Below, piece after piece: positions 1 through 6,150 of a DNA stretch of 7,235 bases. Each line of letters starts with the position of its first letter. Position 1 is the stretch's first letter. Made by a program: the position numbers and the translations under genes. The notes below the pieces were generated by a model. That model worked only from the letters and a program-made list of their open reading frames with translations. It did not search any database and was not told the DNA's origin. The stretch is from an uncultured Eubacteriales bacterium. GTDB lineage: Bacteria > Bacillota > Clostridia > Christensenellales > Aristaeellaceae. The DNA lies in the NCBI GenBank assembly GCA_900548145.1, contig URJB01000084.1, forward strand, positions 1 to 7,235. The letters run 5' to 3'.

Positions 1-70
1 CCCTGCGACGATTGAGTGGCAGCAGTGCCTCCTGCACCTCCACTTTTTCAGCAATTTGAGGCGTGGCCAT
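1..70 (-). CDS. Possible 5' end of an unknown gene running off the left edge
   Basis: An open reading frame begins with ATG at 70 and stays open for 23 codons to the window edge, reading MATPQIAEKVEVQEALLPLN and then arginines. It begins 28 bases after the stop codon of the ligase-like gene on the same strand, so the two could share a transcript. A weak Shine-Dalgarno-like AAGG lies about 9 bases before the ATG. No terminator separates it from the gene before. The frame is also open upstream, so the start is not certain. I do not recognise the protein, and 23 residues are too few to assign a family. Confidence 0.35.
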   Translation of the reverse strand, partial: MATPQIAEKVEVQEALLPLNRRR

Positions 71-98
71 TCCCGCGCCTTTTTGTGCCTGTTTTCTG

Positions 99-1130
99 TT
101 ACGCGCCCGCGCCGCTGCGGTCCTGCGCCCGGATGCGCCCGCAGATCAGCGTACACACGTCCCCGGCAATCTGGATCAGCCGGGGATCCCGAAGCATGGC
201 CAGCTTTTGATCGAACCTTTTGCCAATGGCCCCGATCAGGAAGGGACAGCCGATCAGCCCTTCTTCAATGGGCGGGAAAAGCCCGGCTTCCATGGCGTCG
301 GAGAAAATCTTCGCCGCCCGGATCATGCCGCCTTCCCGGCGCAGCAGAACGGTCACACTGCCCCACGGGAACCGCTCAGACACCTCGAAGTCATAGTTTT
401 CCTGAGCGGGGTATGTCCATTCCGGGTGAGAAAAACGGGAGGTCAGCCGGTCAATGCTGGACTCGTCCAGCAGCTGCTCATCCAGCCATGCGGGCTGGGC
501 GCGGAAGCAGCGGGCAAAGGCCGCGACCAGCGCCCGTTCCAGCCTGTCCAGCGTCAGGTTCGGGTTCAGCTCCCGCAGAGTGACCATGCGGTTCTGGGTT
601 GGAGTCTCGTCCTGCAGGGACGGGTCCTTGCGCCGGGTGCGGAAATAGTGCTCCATCATGTCCAGCGCCGTGTTATACAGCAGCGTACCGTGATGCATGG
701 CAACGGAACCGGCCTTGTAGAAATCATTTTGGCAGAAGGTGCGTCCGCCTAAGCGCAGACTGCCCATGGGGCCCATTTCCCACGGGACCCCAACGGACGA
801 CAGGGCTTCGCCGATCATGTGCAGCTGCCGACCTGCATTGAACTCGCTTTTCGGCAGGATCAGGCTGAAATTCAATGTACCCATGTCCTGATAGCTGGCT
901 CCGCCCCCCGACAGCCGACGGACGATCTTGCCGCCCGATTCCAGAAAGGCCTCTACCTTGCACTCGTACCACGGGTTCTGATTCCGTCCCACCACCACGG
1001 CGTGGCGGTTCTGGGACAAGAAAAGAATGGCCGTATTTTCCGGCAGGGTGTCCATCAAATGTTTCTCGATCGCCAGATTGCGGAACACATCGTTTCCACG
1101 CGCAATCAGGCAGGCGGTGCGTTGTATCAT
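99..1130 (-). CDS. Lipoate-protein ligase A-like protein, catalytic lysine replaced
   Basis: The 343-residue protein matches the lipoate-protein ligase A family in length and domain order. Family members activate lipoate with ATP and attach it to a lysine of carrier domains (GcvH, E2 subunits) in the cytoplasm. The N-terminal catalytic domain shows a GRNQNPW motif (48-54), the lipoate-binding loop RRLSGGGASYQDMGTLNFS (71-89) and HHGTLL (146-151). The C-terminal accessory domain spans roughly 245-330. Two otherwise conserved segments are altered. The usual GRKFSGNA-type motif, whose lysine contacts lipoyl-AMP (Lys133 in E. coli LplA), reads GRTFCQND at 129-136, putting Thr131 where the lysine belongs. 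The preceding GRND-type segment reads GPMG (120-123). The frame is intact, so this may be a diverged paralogue with altered activity rather than a decayed gene. The ATG at 1130 is chosen because the N-terminus fits the family; the upstream AAGGGAA is only a weak ribosome binding site. Family assignment is firm, ligase activity is not. Confidence 0.88.
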   Translation of the reverse strand: MIQRTACLIARGNDVFRNLAIEKHLMDTLPENTAILFLSQNRHAVVVGRNQNPWYECKVEAFLESGGKIVRRLSGGGASYQDMGTLNFSLILPKSEFNAGRQLHMIGEALSSVGVPWEMGPMGSLRLGGRTFCQNDFYKAGSVAMHHGTLLYNTALDMMEHYFRTRRKDPSLQDETPTQNRMVTLRELNPNLTLDRLERALVAAFARCFRAQPAWLDEQLLDESSIDRLTSRFSHPEWTYPAQENYDFEVSERFPWGSVTVLLRREGGMIRAAKIFSDAMEAGLFPPIEEGLIGCPFLIGAIGKRFDQKLAMLRDPRLIQIAGDVCTLICGRIRAQDRSGAGA

Positions 1131-1212
1131 TTCCCTTGCTGCCTTTCCCTGTGCTGTTCTTTGGCAAATAGTCCCGGCTTATATCCCGGACGAACGATTC
1201 TTGCTCCCGCTC

Positions 1213-1221
1213 AGTATAGCA
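1213..1221 (-). promoter_or_regulatory. Putative extended -10 promoter of the ligase-like gene
   Basis: On the minus strand TGCTATACT (1221 down to 1213) fits an extended -10 element, TGnTATAAT with one mismatch. No good -35 box lies 17 bases upstream (it would be TTTCTC), as is common for extended -10 promoters. The implied leader is about 75 bases. I see no riboswitch in it, only a direct repeat of CCGGGA around 1174-1190. Confidence 0.45.
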
Positions 1222-1298
1222 CAAATGAAAGATAAGAGAAAGCCCCTTTGCAGGAGAAGCGGAAAATCGCTTTTTTTCGCGGATTTGGAGCGGGAAGG

Positions 1299-1327
1299 TT
1301 GCTTTTTCCCTGACGAACCGTTACAAT
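1299..1327 (+). promoter_or_regulatory. Putative promoter of the GNAT gene
   Basis: TTGCTT (1299-1304) and TACAAT (1322-1327) are separated by 17 bases, a fair sigma-A pair with a good -10 and a weaker -35. They lie just upstream of the GNAT ribosome binding site, so the leader would be only about 20 bases. The divergent promoter of the ligase-like gene lies about 80 bases away. Confidence 0.5.
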
Positions 1328-1354
1328 GAGCAAAACGCTTCCGGGAGGTTCTAT

Positions 1355-1792
1355 ATGGATCTGTCGATTCGCAGAATGAGGAAAGAGGACTTGGGCTGGC
1401 TTTATCGTCTTTTGTCCGACCCGGAGGTCATGCGTTGGCTGGAACCGCCTTACAGCATGGAGCAGACGGAAGCATTCCTGTTCTGTGCGGGATTGTCAGA
1501 AAATCCCCTGATCTATGCCGCCGAAGAACAGGGCGTGCCCATCGGGTATGTGATCGATCACCCTTATGATGAGCACAGCAGGGAGATCGGCTGGGTACTG
1601 CTGCCCGAATATTGGGGACGTGGCTATGCGTCTGCCCTGACAGACCTGCTGATTCAAAGAGCCGGACAGGAACGCAGGCAGCTGGTGATCGAATGCGCTC
1701 CCCAGCAGCAGGCAACGAAGTGCGTTGCGGTACGGAAGGGGTTTCGTTATCAGGGCTTGATCGACGGGCTGGACGTGTACCGGCTGGAATAG
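1355..1792 (+). CDS. GNAT-family N-acetyltransferase
   Basis: The protein has 145 residues, the usual size of a single-domain Gcn5-related N-acetyltransferase, which moves an acetyl group from acetyl-CoA to an amine. It fits the RimJ/RimL-like (Acetyltransf_3) branch. It opens with LSIRRMRKEDLGWLYRLLSD (3-22), typical of strand 1 and helix 1. The acetyl-CoA-binding motif A is at 77-95, with EIGWVLLPEYWGRGYASAL containing the WGRGYA pyrophosphate loop. The C-terminal part (AVRKGFRYQG, 125-134) resembles the usual 'xxxGFxxxG' segment. The ATG is supported by GGGAGG at 1343-1348 with a 6-base spacer. The gene is alone on the plus strand, diverges from the ligase-like gene and converges with glgP, so context does not reveal the substrate. 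It could act on a ribosomal protein, an antibiotic or a metabolite. Confidence 0.9.
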   Translation: MDLSIRRMRKEDLGWLYRLLSDPEVMRWLEPPYSMEQTEAFLFCAGLSENPLIYAAEEQGVPIGYVIDHPYDEHSREIGWVLLPEYWGRGYASALTDLLIQRAGQERRQLVIECAPQQQATKCVAVRKGFRYQGLIDGLDVYRLE

Positions 1793-1796
1793 AAGA

Positions 1797-1831
1797 ATCC
1801 CCGCAGGGCTTTTCCTGCGGGGATCCGTTTT
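1797..1831. terminator. Bidirectional intrinsic terminator between GNAT gene and glgP
   Basis: An 11-bp perfect stem pairs 1797-1807 (ATCCCCGCAGG) with 1814-1824 (CCTGCGGGGAT) around a 6-base loop. On the plus strand it is followed by CCGTTTT, and on the minus strand by TCTTCTATT. It starts 4 bases after the GNAT stop and lies 18 bases beyond the glgP stop, so it can serve both convergent genes. The U-tracts are short on both sides, but the stem is strong. Confidence 0.88.
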
Positions 1832-1842
1832 GTTCGGAGCCG

Positions 1843-4293
1843 TTACAGTACCGGCTTGATGTGCCAAATTTTCTCGTTGTACTCGCGAATGGTGCGGTCG
1901 GAGGAGAAATAGCCGGAGGAAGCGGTATTGGTGATGGCCATGCGCAGCCACTTTTCCCGATCCTGATAGTCGGTCATCAGGCGGCGGTTGGCCATGCTGT
2001 AGGAGCCGAAGTCCTTCAGCACCAGATAGGGGTCGGCCATGGTGCCCCAGTCGCCCGCCAGCAGGGTGTGGTACAGATCCTGCAGCGCCAGCGGCTCGTG
2101 GGGGAACAGGGTGCCGTCCACCCACTGACTGATGGCCTTGTGCAGCTCCTGATTGGTTTCGAAGATGCTCATGGGGTTGTAGTTGCCCTCCTGATAGAGC
2201 CGCTCCACCGCGTCGGAACGCATTCCGAAAATGTAGATGTTATCCTGTCCCACCTGATCGTAAATTTCCACGTTGGCGCCGTCCATGGTGCCGATGGTCA
2301 GCGCGCCGTTCATCATGAACTTCATGTTGCCGGTGCCGCTGGCCTCCTTGCCCGCCGTGGAGAGCTGCTCGCTGATCTCGGTGGCGGGAATGAGCACCTC
2401 GGCGGTGGATACGTCGTAGTTCTCAATGTAGACGATCTTGATCATCTTTCGGGCCCGGGGAGATGCGTCGATCAGCTTGGCCAGGGCGTTGATGTAGCGG
2501 ATGATGAGCTTGGCCCGCATGTAGCCCGGGGCGGCCTTGGCGCCAAAGAGGAACAATCGGGGCGGCATGGTGAAATTGGGGTCGTCCATGATGCGGTTGT
2601 AAAGCACCTGAATGTGCAGGGCGTTGAGCATCTGACGCTTGTACTCATGCAGCCGCTTGGCCTGCGTATCAAAGATGAAGTCGGTGTCGATGTCGATGCC
2701 CTGACGATCCTCCACCAGCTTTTGCAGGCGCTGCTTGTTGATCTTCTTGACCTGATCGAACTTTTCCCGAAAGGCAGCGTCGTCGGCAAAGGGCGTCAGC
2801 TTGGTCAGCTGCTCTGCGTCGGTGCGGAAGCCGTCGCCGATGGCCTCGGTAATGAGCGAGGTCAGCGCCGGGTTGGCCTCCAACAGCCAGCGGCGGTGGG
2901 TAATGCCGTTGGTGATGGCGCTGAACTTCTGCTTATCCAGCAGGTAAAAGTCGTGGAACAGGGTATCGCAGAGAATTTTGCCGTGGAGCTGGCTCACGCC
3001 GTTAACGCTGAAGCACATCGCCACGCACAGGTTCGCCATATGCACCTGACCGTAGCCGATGATGGCCATGTGACCGATGCGCTCCCACTGGTCGGGGTAG
3101 CTTACGAACAGGTCGGCGCACAGGCGGCGGTTCAGCTCCTCCAGGATCATATAGATGCGGGGGAGGGTCTGCTGCATCATGTCCGTGGGCCAGCATTCCA
3201 GCGCCTCGGCCATGACAGTGTGGTTGGTGTAGGCCATGCAACGCTTGGTGATGCGGCAGGCCATATCCCAATCCAGCCCTTCCTGATCGATGAGCAGGCG
3301 GATCAGTTCGGGAATTGCCAGACCGGGATGGGTGTCGTTGATGTGGAAGACGCACTTGTCCGGCAGCAAATCAAAGTTGTTGCCATAGTACTTCTTGAAG
3401 TTCTTCAGGGCGTACTGCAGGGTGGCGCTGGTGAAGAAGTAGTGCTGCTTCAGCCGCAGCATTTTGCCTTCATAGTGCTTATCTTCGGGGTACAGCACCT
3501 TGGAGATCACTTCGGCCATCTGCATTTCTTCCATGGCCTTCATGTACTCGCCTTCGCCGAAGGAGCGCAGGTCGATGCGCTGCTGGCTGCGGGCGCTCCA
3601 TGTGCGCAGGGTGTTGACACATTCGTTATTATAGCCGACGATGGGCATATCGTAGGGCACCGCGTCGATGGTGTAGGCCCCGACGGTGCGGTAGCATTCC
3701 CGGCCGTTTTCTTCGTACTGTTCTACATGGCCGCCGAACTGGATCTGGCAGGTGTCCTCGGTGGCGGCAATTTCCCATACGTTGCCGTTGGCAAGCCAGT
3801 TGTCCGGCAGCTCCACCTGCTGGCCGTCCACCATCTTCTGGCGGAACAGGCCGTACTCGTAACGGATGGTCGCGCCCATGGCGGGCAGGCTTTCGCTGGC
3901 CAGACTGTCCATAAAGCAGGCCGCCAGACGGCCCAGACCGCCGTTGCCCAGCGCGGGTTCCGGCTCCTCGGGCAGCACGTCGCTGAGCTGGATGCCCAGT
4001 TCGTCCAGCGCCTTGGCGTACAGATCCTGACTGCAAAGATTGATGAGATTGCAGTTCAGGCTGCGGCCCATCAAAAATTCAACGGAAAGATAATAGACCC
4101 GCTTGCCATGCTGCTCATGGCGTTTTTTGCGGGAAACCATCCAGCGATCCATGATTTGGTCGCGGGCGGTGGAAGCGACGGCGCGGTACAGCTGTTGGGG
4201 CGTTGCCTCGGGCACGGTAATGCCGTAATAGCGCTGCAGCTTGCCGACGATACTGTTTTTAATGGATTCAACATCGAAAGTGGCGGTTGGCAT
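1843..4293 (-). CDS. glgP: Glycogen (alpha-1,4-glucan) phosphorylase
   Basis: This enzyme cleaves terminal alpha-1,4-glucosyl units of glycogen or maltodextrin with phosphate, giving glucose-1-phosphate, and uses pyridoxal phosphate. The 816 residues match the family length. Diagnostic segments appear in order: LGNGGLGRLAACFMDS (115-130), NDTHPGLAIPEL (319-330), TNHTVMAEALE (356-366), which carries the active-site histidine (358), KRLHEYKRQ (547-555) and AKAAPGY (585-591) around the phosphate and cofactor sites, and EASGTGNMKFMMNG (650-663) with the PLP lysine at 658. All expected catalytic residues are present. The start at 4293 is chosen because an ideal AAAGGAGG lies 6 bases upstream (4300-4307) and a strong promoter lies just beyond. 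The frame is also open back to an ATG at 4506, but the extra 71 residues begin MFHVKH, which is a translated parS site, and cross the promoter, so that longer form should be rejected. No other glycogen genes are in the window, so glgP appears monocistronic. Confidence 0.97.
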   Translation of the reverse strand: MPTATFDVESIKNSIVGKLQRYYGITVPEATPQQLYRAVASTARDQIMDRWMVSRKKRHEQHGKRVYYLSVEFLMGRSLNCNLINLCSQDLYAKALDELGIQLSDVLPEEPEPALGNGGLGRLAACFMDSLASESLPAMGATIRYEYGLFRQKMVDGQQVELPDNWLANGNVWEIAATEDTCQIQFGGHVEQYEENGRECYRTVGAYTIDAVPYDMPIVGYNNECVNTLRTWSARSQQRIDLRSFGEGEYMKAMEEMQMAEVISKVLYPEDKHYEGKMLRLKQHYFFTSATLQYALKNFKKYYGNNFDLLPDKCVFHINDTHPGLAIPELIRLLIDQEGLDWDMACRITKRCMAYTNHTVMAEALECWPTDMMQQTLPRIYMILEELNRRLCADLFVSYPDQWERIGHMAIIGYGQVHMANLCVAMCFSVNGVSQLHGKILCDTLFHDFYLLDKQKFSAITNGITHRRWLLEANPALTSLITEAIGDGFRTDAEQLTKLTPFADDAAFREKFDQVKKINKQRLQKLVEDRQGIDIDTDFIFDTQAKRLHEYKRQMLNALHIQVLYNRIMDDPNFTMPPRLFLFGAKAAPGYMRAKLIIRYINALAKLIDASPRARKMIKIVYIENYDVSTAEVLIPATEISEQLSTAGKEASGTGNMKFMMNGALTIGTMDGANVEIYDQVGQDNIYIFGMRSDAVERLYQEGNYNPMSIFETNQELHKAISQWVDGTLFPHEPLALQDLYHTLLAGDWGTMADPYLVLKDFGSYSMANRRLMTDYQDREKWLRMAITNTASSGYFSSDRTIREYNEKIWHIKPVL

Positions 4294-4348
4294 GAAAAGC
4301 CTCCTTTGTCGTGACTGACCCCTGCTAAATGAAGGCAGGAACCGGGTT

Positions 4349-4377
4349 ATTATATCAGAAAACGCCGCTGGTTGCAA
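4349..4377 (-). promoter_or_regulatory. glgP promoter
   Basis: On the minus strand TTGCAA (4377-4372) and a perfect TATAAT (4354-4349) are separated by 17 bases. The -10 box is also extended (TGATATAAT). Transcription would begin near 4342, giving a leader of about 50 bases with a small hairpin, CCTGC/GCAGG, at 4321-4339. The promoter lies downstream of all three parS sites, so the glgP transcript does not include them. Confidence 0.82.
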
Positions 4378-4429
4378 TCGTGACGCGGGTTTCGGCGGTA
4401 TTCTGCATGGTTTTTGTGGCCTTACGAAA

Positions 4430-4445
4430 TGTTTCACGTGAAACA
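4430..4445. promoter_or_regulatory. parS site 1 (ParB/Spo0J binding)
   Basis: The 16-bp perfect palindrome TGTTTCACGTGAAACA is identical to the parS consensus of Bacillus subtilis and other Firmicutes, where ParB (Spo0J) loads onto DNA. The flanks do not extend the palindrome directly (A/A at the first outer pair). It lies 53 bases upstream of the glgP -35 box. Confidence 0.94.
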
Positions 4446-4473
4446 ATTTGATTTTCATTTGTGATAATATTTG

Positions 4474-4521
4474 TCGGCATAGGCTGAAATGTTTCACGTG
4501 AAACATTTCAGCCTATGCCGA
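4474..4521. repeat. 48-bp perfect palindrome centred on parS site 2
   Basis: The left arm 4474-4497 begins TCGGCATAGGCTGAAA, and the right arm 4498-4521 is its exact reverse complement with no loop bases. The central 16 bp are parS site 2. The first mismatch is 4473/4522 (G/G). Neither side has a T-tract, so it is not a standard terminator. It could extrude as a cruciform or be a double-sided protein site. Confidence 0.97.
4490..4505. promoter_or_regulatory. parS site 2 (ParB/Spo0J binding)
   Basis: A second exact TGTTTCACGTGAAACA. Its centre is exactly 60 bp from that of site 1 and 96 bp from that of site 3. It sits in the middle of the 48-bp palindrome. Read as protein on either strand its core gives MFHVKH, which creates misleading start codons in both directions. 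Confidence 0.95.
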
Positions 4522-4570
4522 GTACGAGCCATGGTTTCTGATGATGATAAATTTTCTTTTTACTTCTGTC

Positions 4571-4607
4571 CAAATAAAAACGGAATGTTTCACGTGAAAC
4601 ATTCCGT
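4571..4607 (-). terminator. metK intrinsic terminator built on parS site 3
   Basis: Downstream of the metK stop, the minus strand reads ACGGAATGTTTCAC followed directly by its reverse complement (4607 down to 4580), then a T-tract TTTTTATTTG (4580 down to 4571). In RNA this gives a hairpin of about 12 pairs closed by a small loop from the central ACGT and followed by a U-run, the layout of a Rho-independent terminator. The opposite direction lacks a U-run (TAAGGG), so it acts for metK only. Confidence 0.8.
4586..4601. promoter_or_regulatory. parS site 3 (ParB/Spo0J binding)
   Basis: A third exact TGTTTCACGTGAAACA, inside a 28-bp perfect palindrome (4580-4607). It lies 28 bases past the metK stop codon and coincides with the stem of metK's apparent terminator. 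Confidence 0.95.
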
Positions 4608-4629
4608 AAGGGTTCTGAAAAGGGGAAAA

Positions 4630-5805
4630 TTACAGTGCTGCATTCTGCCACAGAAGCTCTGCCTTGTCCGTGTGCTCCCAGGGAAGGTCAATGTCCGTGC
4701 GGCCGAAGTGACCATAGGCAGCCGTCTGCCGGTAGATGGGGCGGCGGAGATTCAGCATTCGAATGATGCCGTCGGGGCTTAGATCAAAGTGCTTCCGTAC
4801 CAGACGGCCCAGCTCGTCCTCCGGAAGCTTGCCCGTGCCGAAGGTGCTTACCTGCACACTGACGGGCTGTGCCACGCCGATAGCATAAGCCAACGCCACT
4901 TCGCATTCGTCCGCCAGACCGGCCGCCACCAGATTCTTAGCCACATACCGGGCGGCGTAGCAGGCGGAGCGGTCCACCTTGGAAGGGTCTTTGCCGCTGA
5001 ACGCGCCGCCGCCGTGGCGGGCATAGCCGCCGTAGGTGTCCACGATGATCTTGCGTCCGGTCAGACCCGTGTCGCCCGCGGGGCCGCCCAGCACAAAGCG
5101 GCCGGTAGGGTTGATGTATACCTTGGTGTTCTGCTTCCAGAGGTGCTGGGGAATGACCTTGTGAATGACCTCGGTGAGAATGCCGTCTTCCAGCTCCCGG
5201 CGGCTGACCTGCTCGTCGTGCTGGGCGGAAATGACCACTGTGTCCACGGCCACAGGCTTGCCGTCCTCATATTCTACCGTCACCTGACTTTTGCCGTCGG
5301 GTCGGAGCCAAGGCAGCGTTCCATTCTTCCGTACCTCGGTCAGGCGGCGGGTCAGCCGGTGGGCCAGCGAGATAGGCAGGGGCATCAATTCTGGGGTCTG
5401 GTTACAGGCATAGCCGAACATCATGCCCTGATCGCCGGCACCGTGGGAAGCTTCGACCGCCTGTCCGCGGGTTTCCAGCGCGTTGTCCACGCCCATGGCG
5501 ATATCGGGACTTTGGGCATGAACGGCGGTCAGTACGGCGCAGCTGTTGCCGTCGAAGCAAAGATCGCTGCTGGTGTAGCCAATGTCCCGGATCACCTGCC
5601 GGGCAATTTCGTCGATGGCTACATAGGTAGAAGTGGTGATCTCGCCCATCACCTGCACCAGGCCGGTGGTGGCGCAGGTCTCACAGGCCACGCGGGCCAT
5701 GGGGTCTTTGGCGAGGATCGCGTCCAGCACCGCGTCGCTGATCTGGTCGCAAAGCTTGTCCGGGTGTCCTTCAGTGACGGATTCACTGGTGAAAACGGTA
5801 CGCAT
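4630..5805 (-). CDS. metK: S-adenosylmethionine synthetase (methionine adenosyltransferase)
   Basis: The enzyme makes S-adenosylmethionine from methionine and ATP in the cytoplasm. The 391-residue length is normal for bacterial MetK. Signatures seen are TSESVTEGHPDKLCDQISDA (6-25) with the ATP-binding GHPDK, GEITT (54-58) with the metal-site glutamate, GAGDQGMMFGYA (122-133), the SAM synthetase signature 1, and GGGAFSGKDP (265-274), signature 2. No key residue is missing. The start at 5805 is supported by GGGAGG (5814-5819) 8 bases upstream and by the family N-terminus. The frame stays open to an ATG at 5994, but that extension lies within the riboswitch and terminator and is not coding. The gene has its own promoter and leader and ends at the parS-containing terminator, so it appears monocistronic. 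Expression is predicted to fall when SAM is plentiful. Confidence 0.98.
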   Translation of the reverse strand: MRTVFTSESVTEGHPDKLCDQISDAVLDAILAKDPMARVACETCATTGLVQVMGEITTSTYVAIDEIARQVIRDIGYTSSDLCFDGNSCAVLTAVHAQSPDIAMGVDNALETRGQAVEASHGAGDQGMMFGYACNQTPELMPLPISLAHRLTRRLTEVRKNGTLPWLRPDGKSQVTVEYEDGKPVAVDTVVISAQHDEQVSRRELEDGILTEVIHKVIPQHLWKQNTKVYINPTGRFVLGGPAGDTGLTGRKIIVDTYGGYARHGGGAFSGKDPSKVDRSACYAARYVAKNLVAAGLADECEVALAYAIGVAQPVSVQVSTFGTGKLPEDELGRLVRKHFDLSPDGIIRMLNLRRPIYRQTAAYGHFGRTDIDLPWEHTDKAELLWQNAAL

Positions 5806-5823
5806 GAAAATGACCTCCCTCGT

Positions 5824-5884
5824 TTTTTGTGGGTGCAAAGAATGACAACCGAACGGGGTGCGCGGGCTGTTTTCCCCACAAAAA
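5824..5884 (-). repeat. Inverted repeat in metK leader pairing the terminator U-tract
   Basis: On the minus strand TTTTTGTGGG (5884-5875) is the exact reverse complement of CCCACAAAAA (5833-5824), 41 bases apart. The first arm is the U-tract of the riboswitch terminator, and the second ends 4 bases before the metK Shine-Dalgarno. In read-through mRNA these would form a 10-bp helix with the ribosome binding site just outside it. The repeat is certain, its role is not. Confidence 0.6.
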
Positions 5885-5906
5885 CACGCCCGCTGCAAAG
5901 CGGGCG
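5879..5906 (-). terminator. SAM riboswitch expression-platform terminator
   Basis: Minus-strand CGCCCGC (5906-5900), loop TTTGCA, GCGGGCG (5893-5887), then TGTTTTTG. This GC-rich 7-bp stem plus U-tract sits between the SAM-I aptamer and metK, as expected for ligand-induced termination. A clear antiterminator is not obvious. The best candidate I see is a short AAGG/CCTT pairing between the 3' strand of P1 (5931-5928) and 5914-5911. Confidence 0.9.
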
Positions 5907-5926
5907 CGAGAAGGATTGTATTTACG

Positions 5927-6026
5927 ACCTTATCTGCCAGCGTTTGCACGCTGCGGGAATTGCCACCTCGCTTGCGCAGGTTGGCGGGTTTCATCGGGCC
6001 CGTCCCTCAACCACTCTTCATAAGGT
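5927..6026 (-). promoter_or_regulatory. SAM-I (S-box) riboswitch aptamer
   Basis: The 100-base minus-strand element carries the S-box core in order. P1 pairs ACCTTAT (6026-6020) with ATAAGGT (5933-5927). GAAGAG and GAGGGAC follow, then GGCCCGATGAAACCC, CCAACC, a P3 hairpin CCTGC/GCGAGG closed by a GCAA loop, GGTGGCAATTCC, and a P4 hairpin CAGCG/CGCTG. GATAAG closes the aptamer. It binds S-adenosylmethionine and, with the following terminator, should stop transcription of metK when SAM is high. One core position differs: the usual GGCAACC reads GCCAACC. Confidence 0.95.
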
Positions 6027-6043
6027 GTTCAGTTGTTACGGGC

Positions 6044-6073
6044 AGTATAACAGAGGAGGCCGCAAGGTGTCAA
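6044..6073 (-). promoter_or_regulatory. metK promoter
   Basis: A perfect -35 TTGACA (6073-6068) and -10 TATACT (6049-6044) are separated by 18 bases, 18 bases upstream of the riboswitch P1 stem. The remaining stretch up to the DUF1700 stop (6074-6150) holds no gene and no convincing terminator, so some transcription from the padR operon may reach metK. Confidence 0.82.
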
Positions 6074-6150
6074 TAGGCATTGGCGGGGGAATGTCTAGTT
6101 CATGACGGAACTCAGGATGCTCTCCTAAATAAATCGGCTTTTGGTTCCAC

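Noticed and set aside
1257..1277. Small hairpin AAGCG/CGCTT followed by T residues upstream of the GNAT gene
   Set aside because: The stem is only 5 bp and no plus-strand gene precedes it in this 224-bp gap, so a terminator role is not supported.
1612..4314. A 900-codon open frame on the plus strand opposite glgP
   Set aside because: It overlaps GNAT and lies antisense to an unmistakable glycogen phosphorylase. The sequence is low-complexity, rich in V, G, A and H, with no domain, a typical antisense shadow of a GC-rich gene.
4448..4470. Promoter-like TTGATT and GATAAT between parS sites 1 and 2
   Set aside because: The spacing is far too short for a sigma-A promoter and no gene follows. 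It is AT-rich intergenic sequence.
4489..4782. A plus-strand frame starting MFHVKH between glgP and metK
   Set aside because: Its start is parS site 2, it crosses parS site 3 and runs antisense into metK. There is no ribosome binding site.
5806..5994. N-terminal extension of MetK to an ATG at 5994
   Set aside because: The extension translates the SAM-I aptamer and terminator. The start at 5805 has a proper ribosome binding site and the family N-terminus.
4789..6105. A 438-codon plus-strand open frame opposite metK
   Set aside because: It is antisense to metK and runs through the riboswitch and promoter, with no recognisable motif or ribosome binding site.
6074..6150. Possible terminator after the DUF1700 gene (AGTTC/GAACT hairpin)
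   Set aside because: The stem is 5 bp with no T-tract, so I do not call it a terminator.
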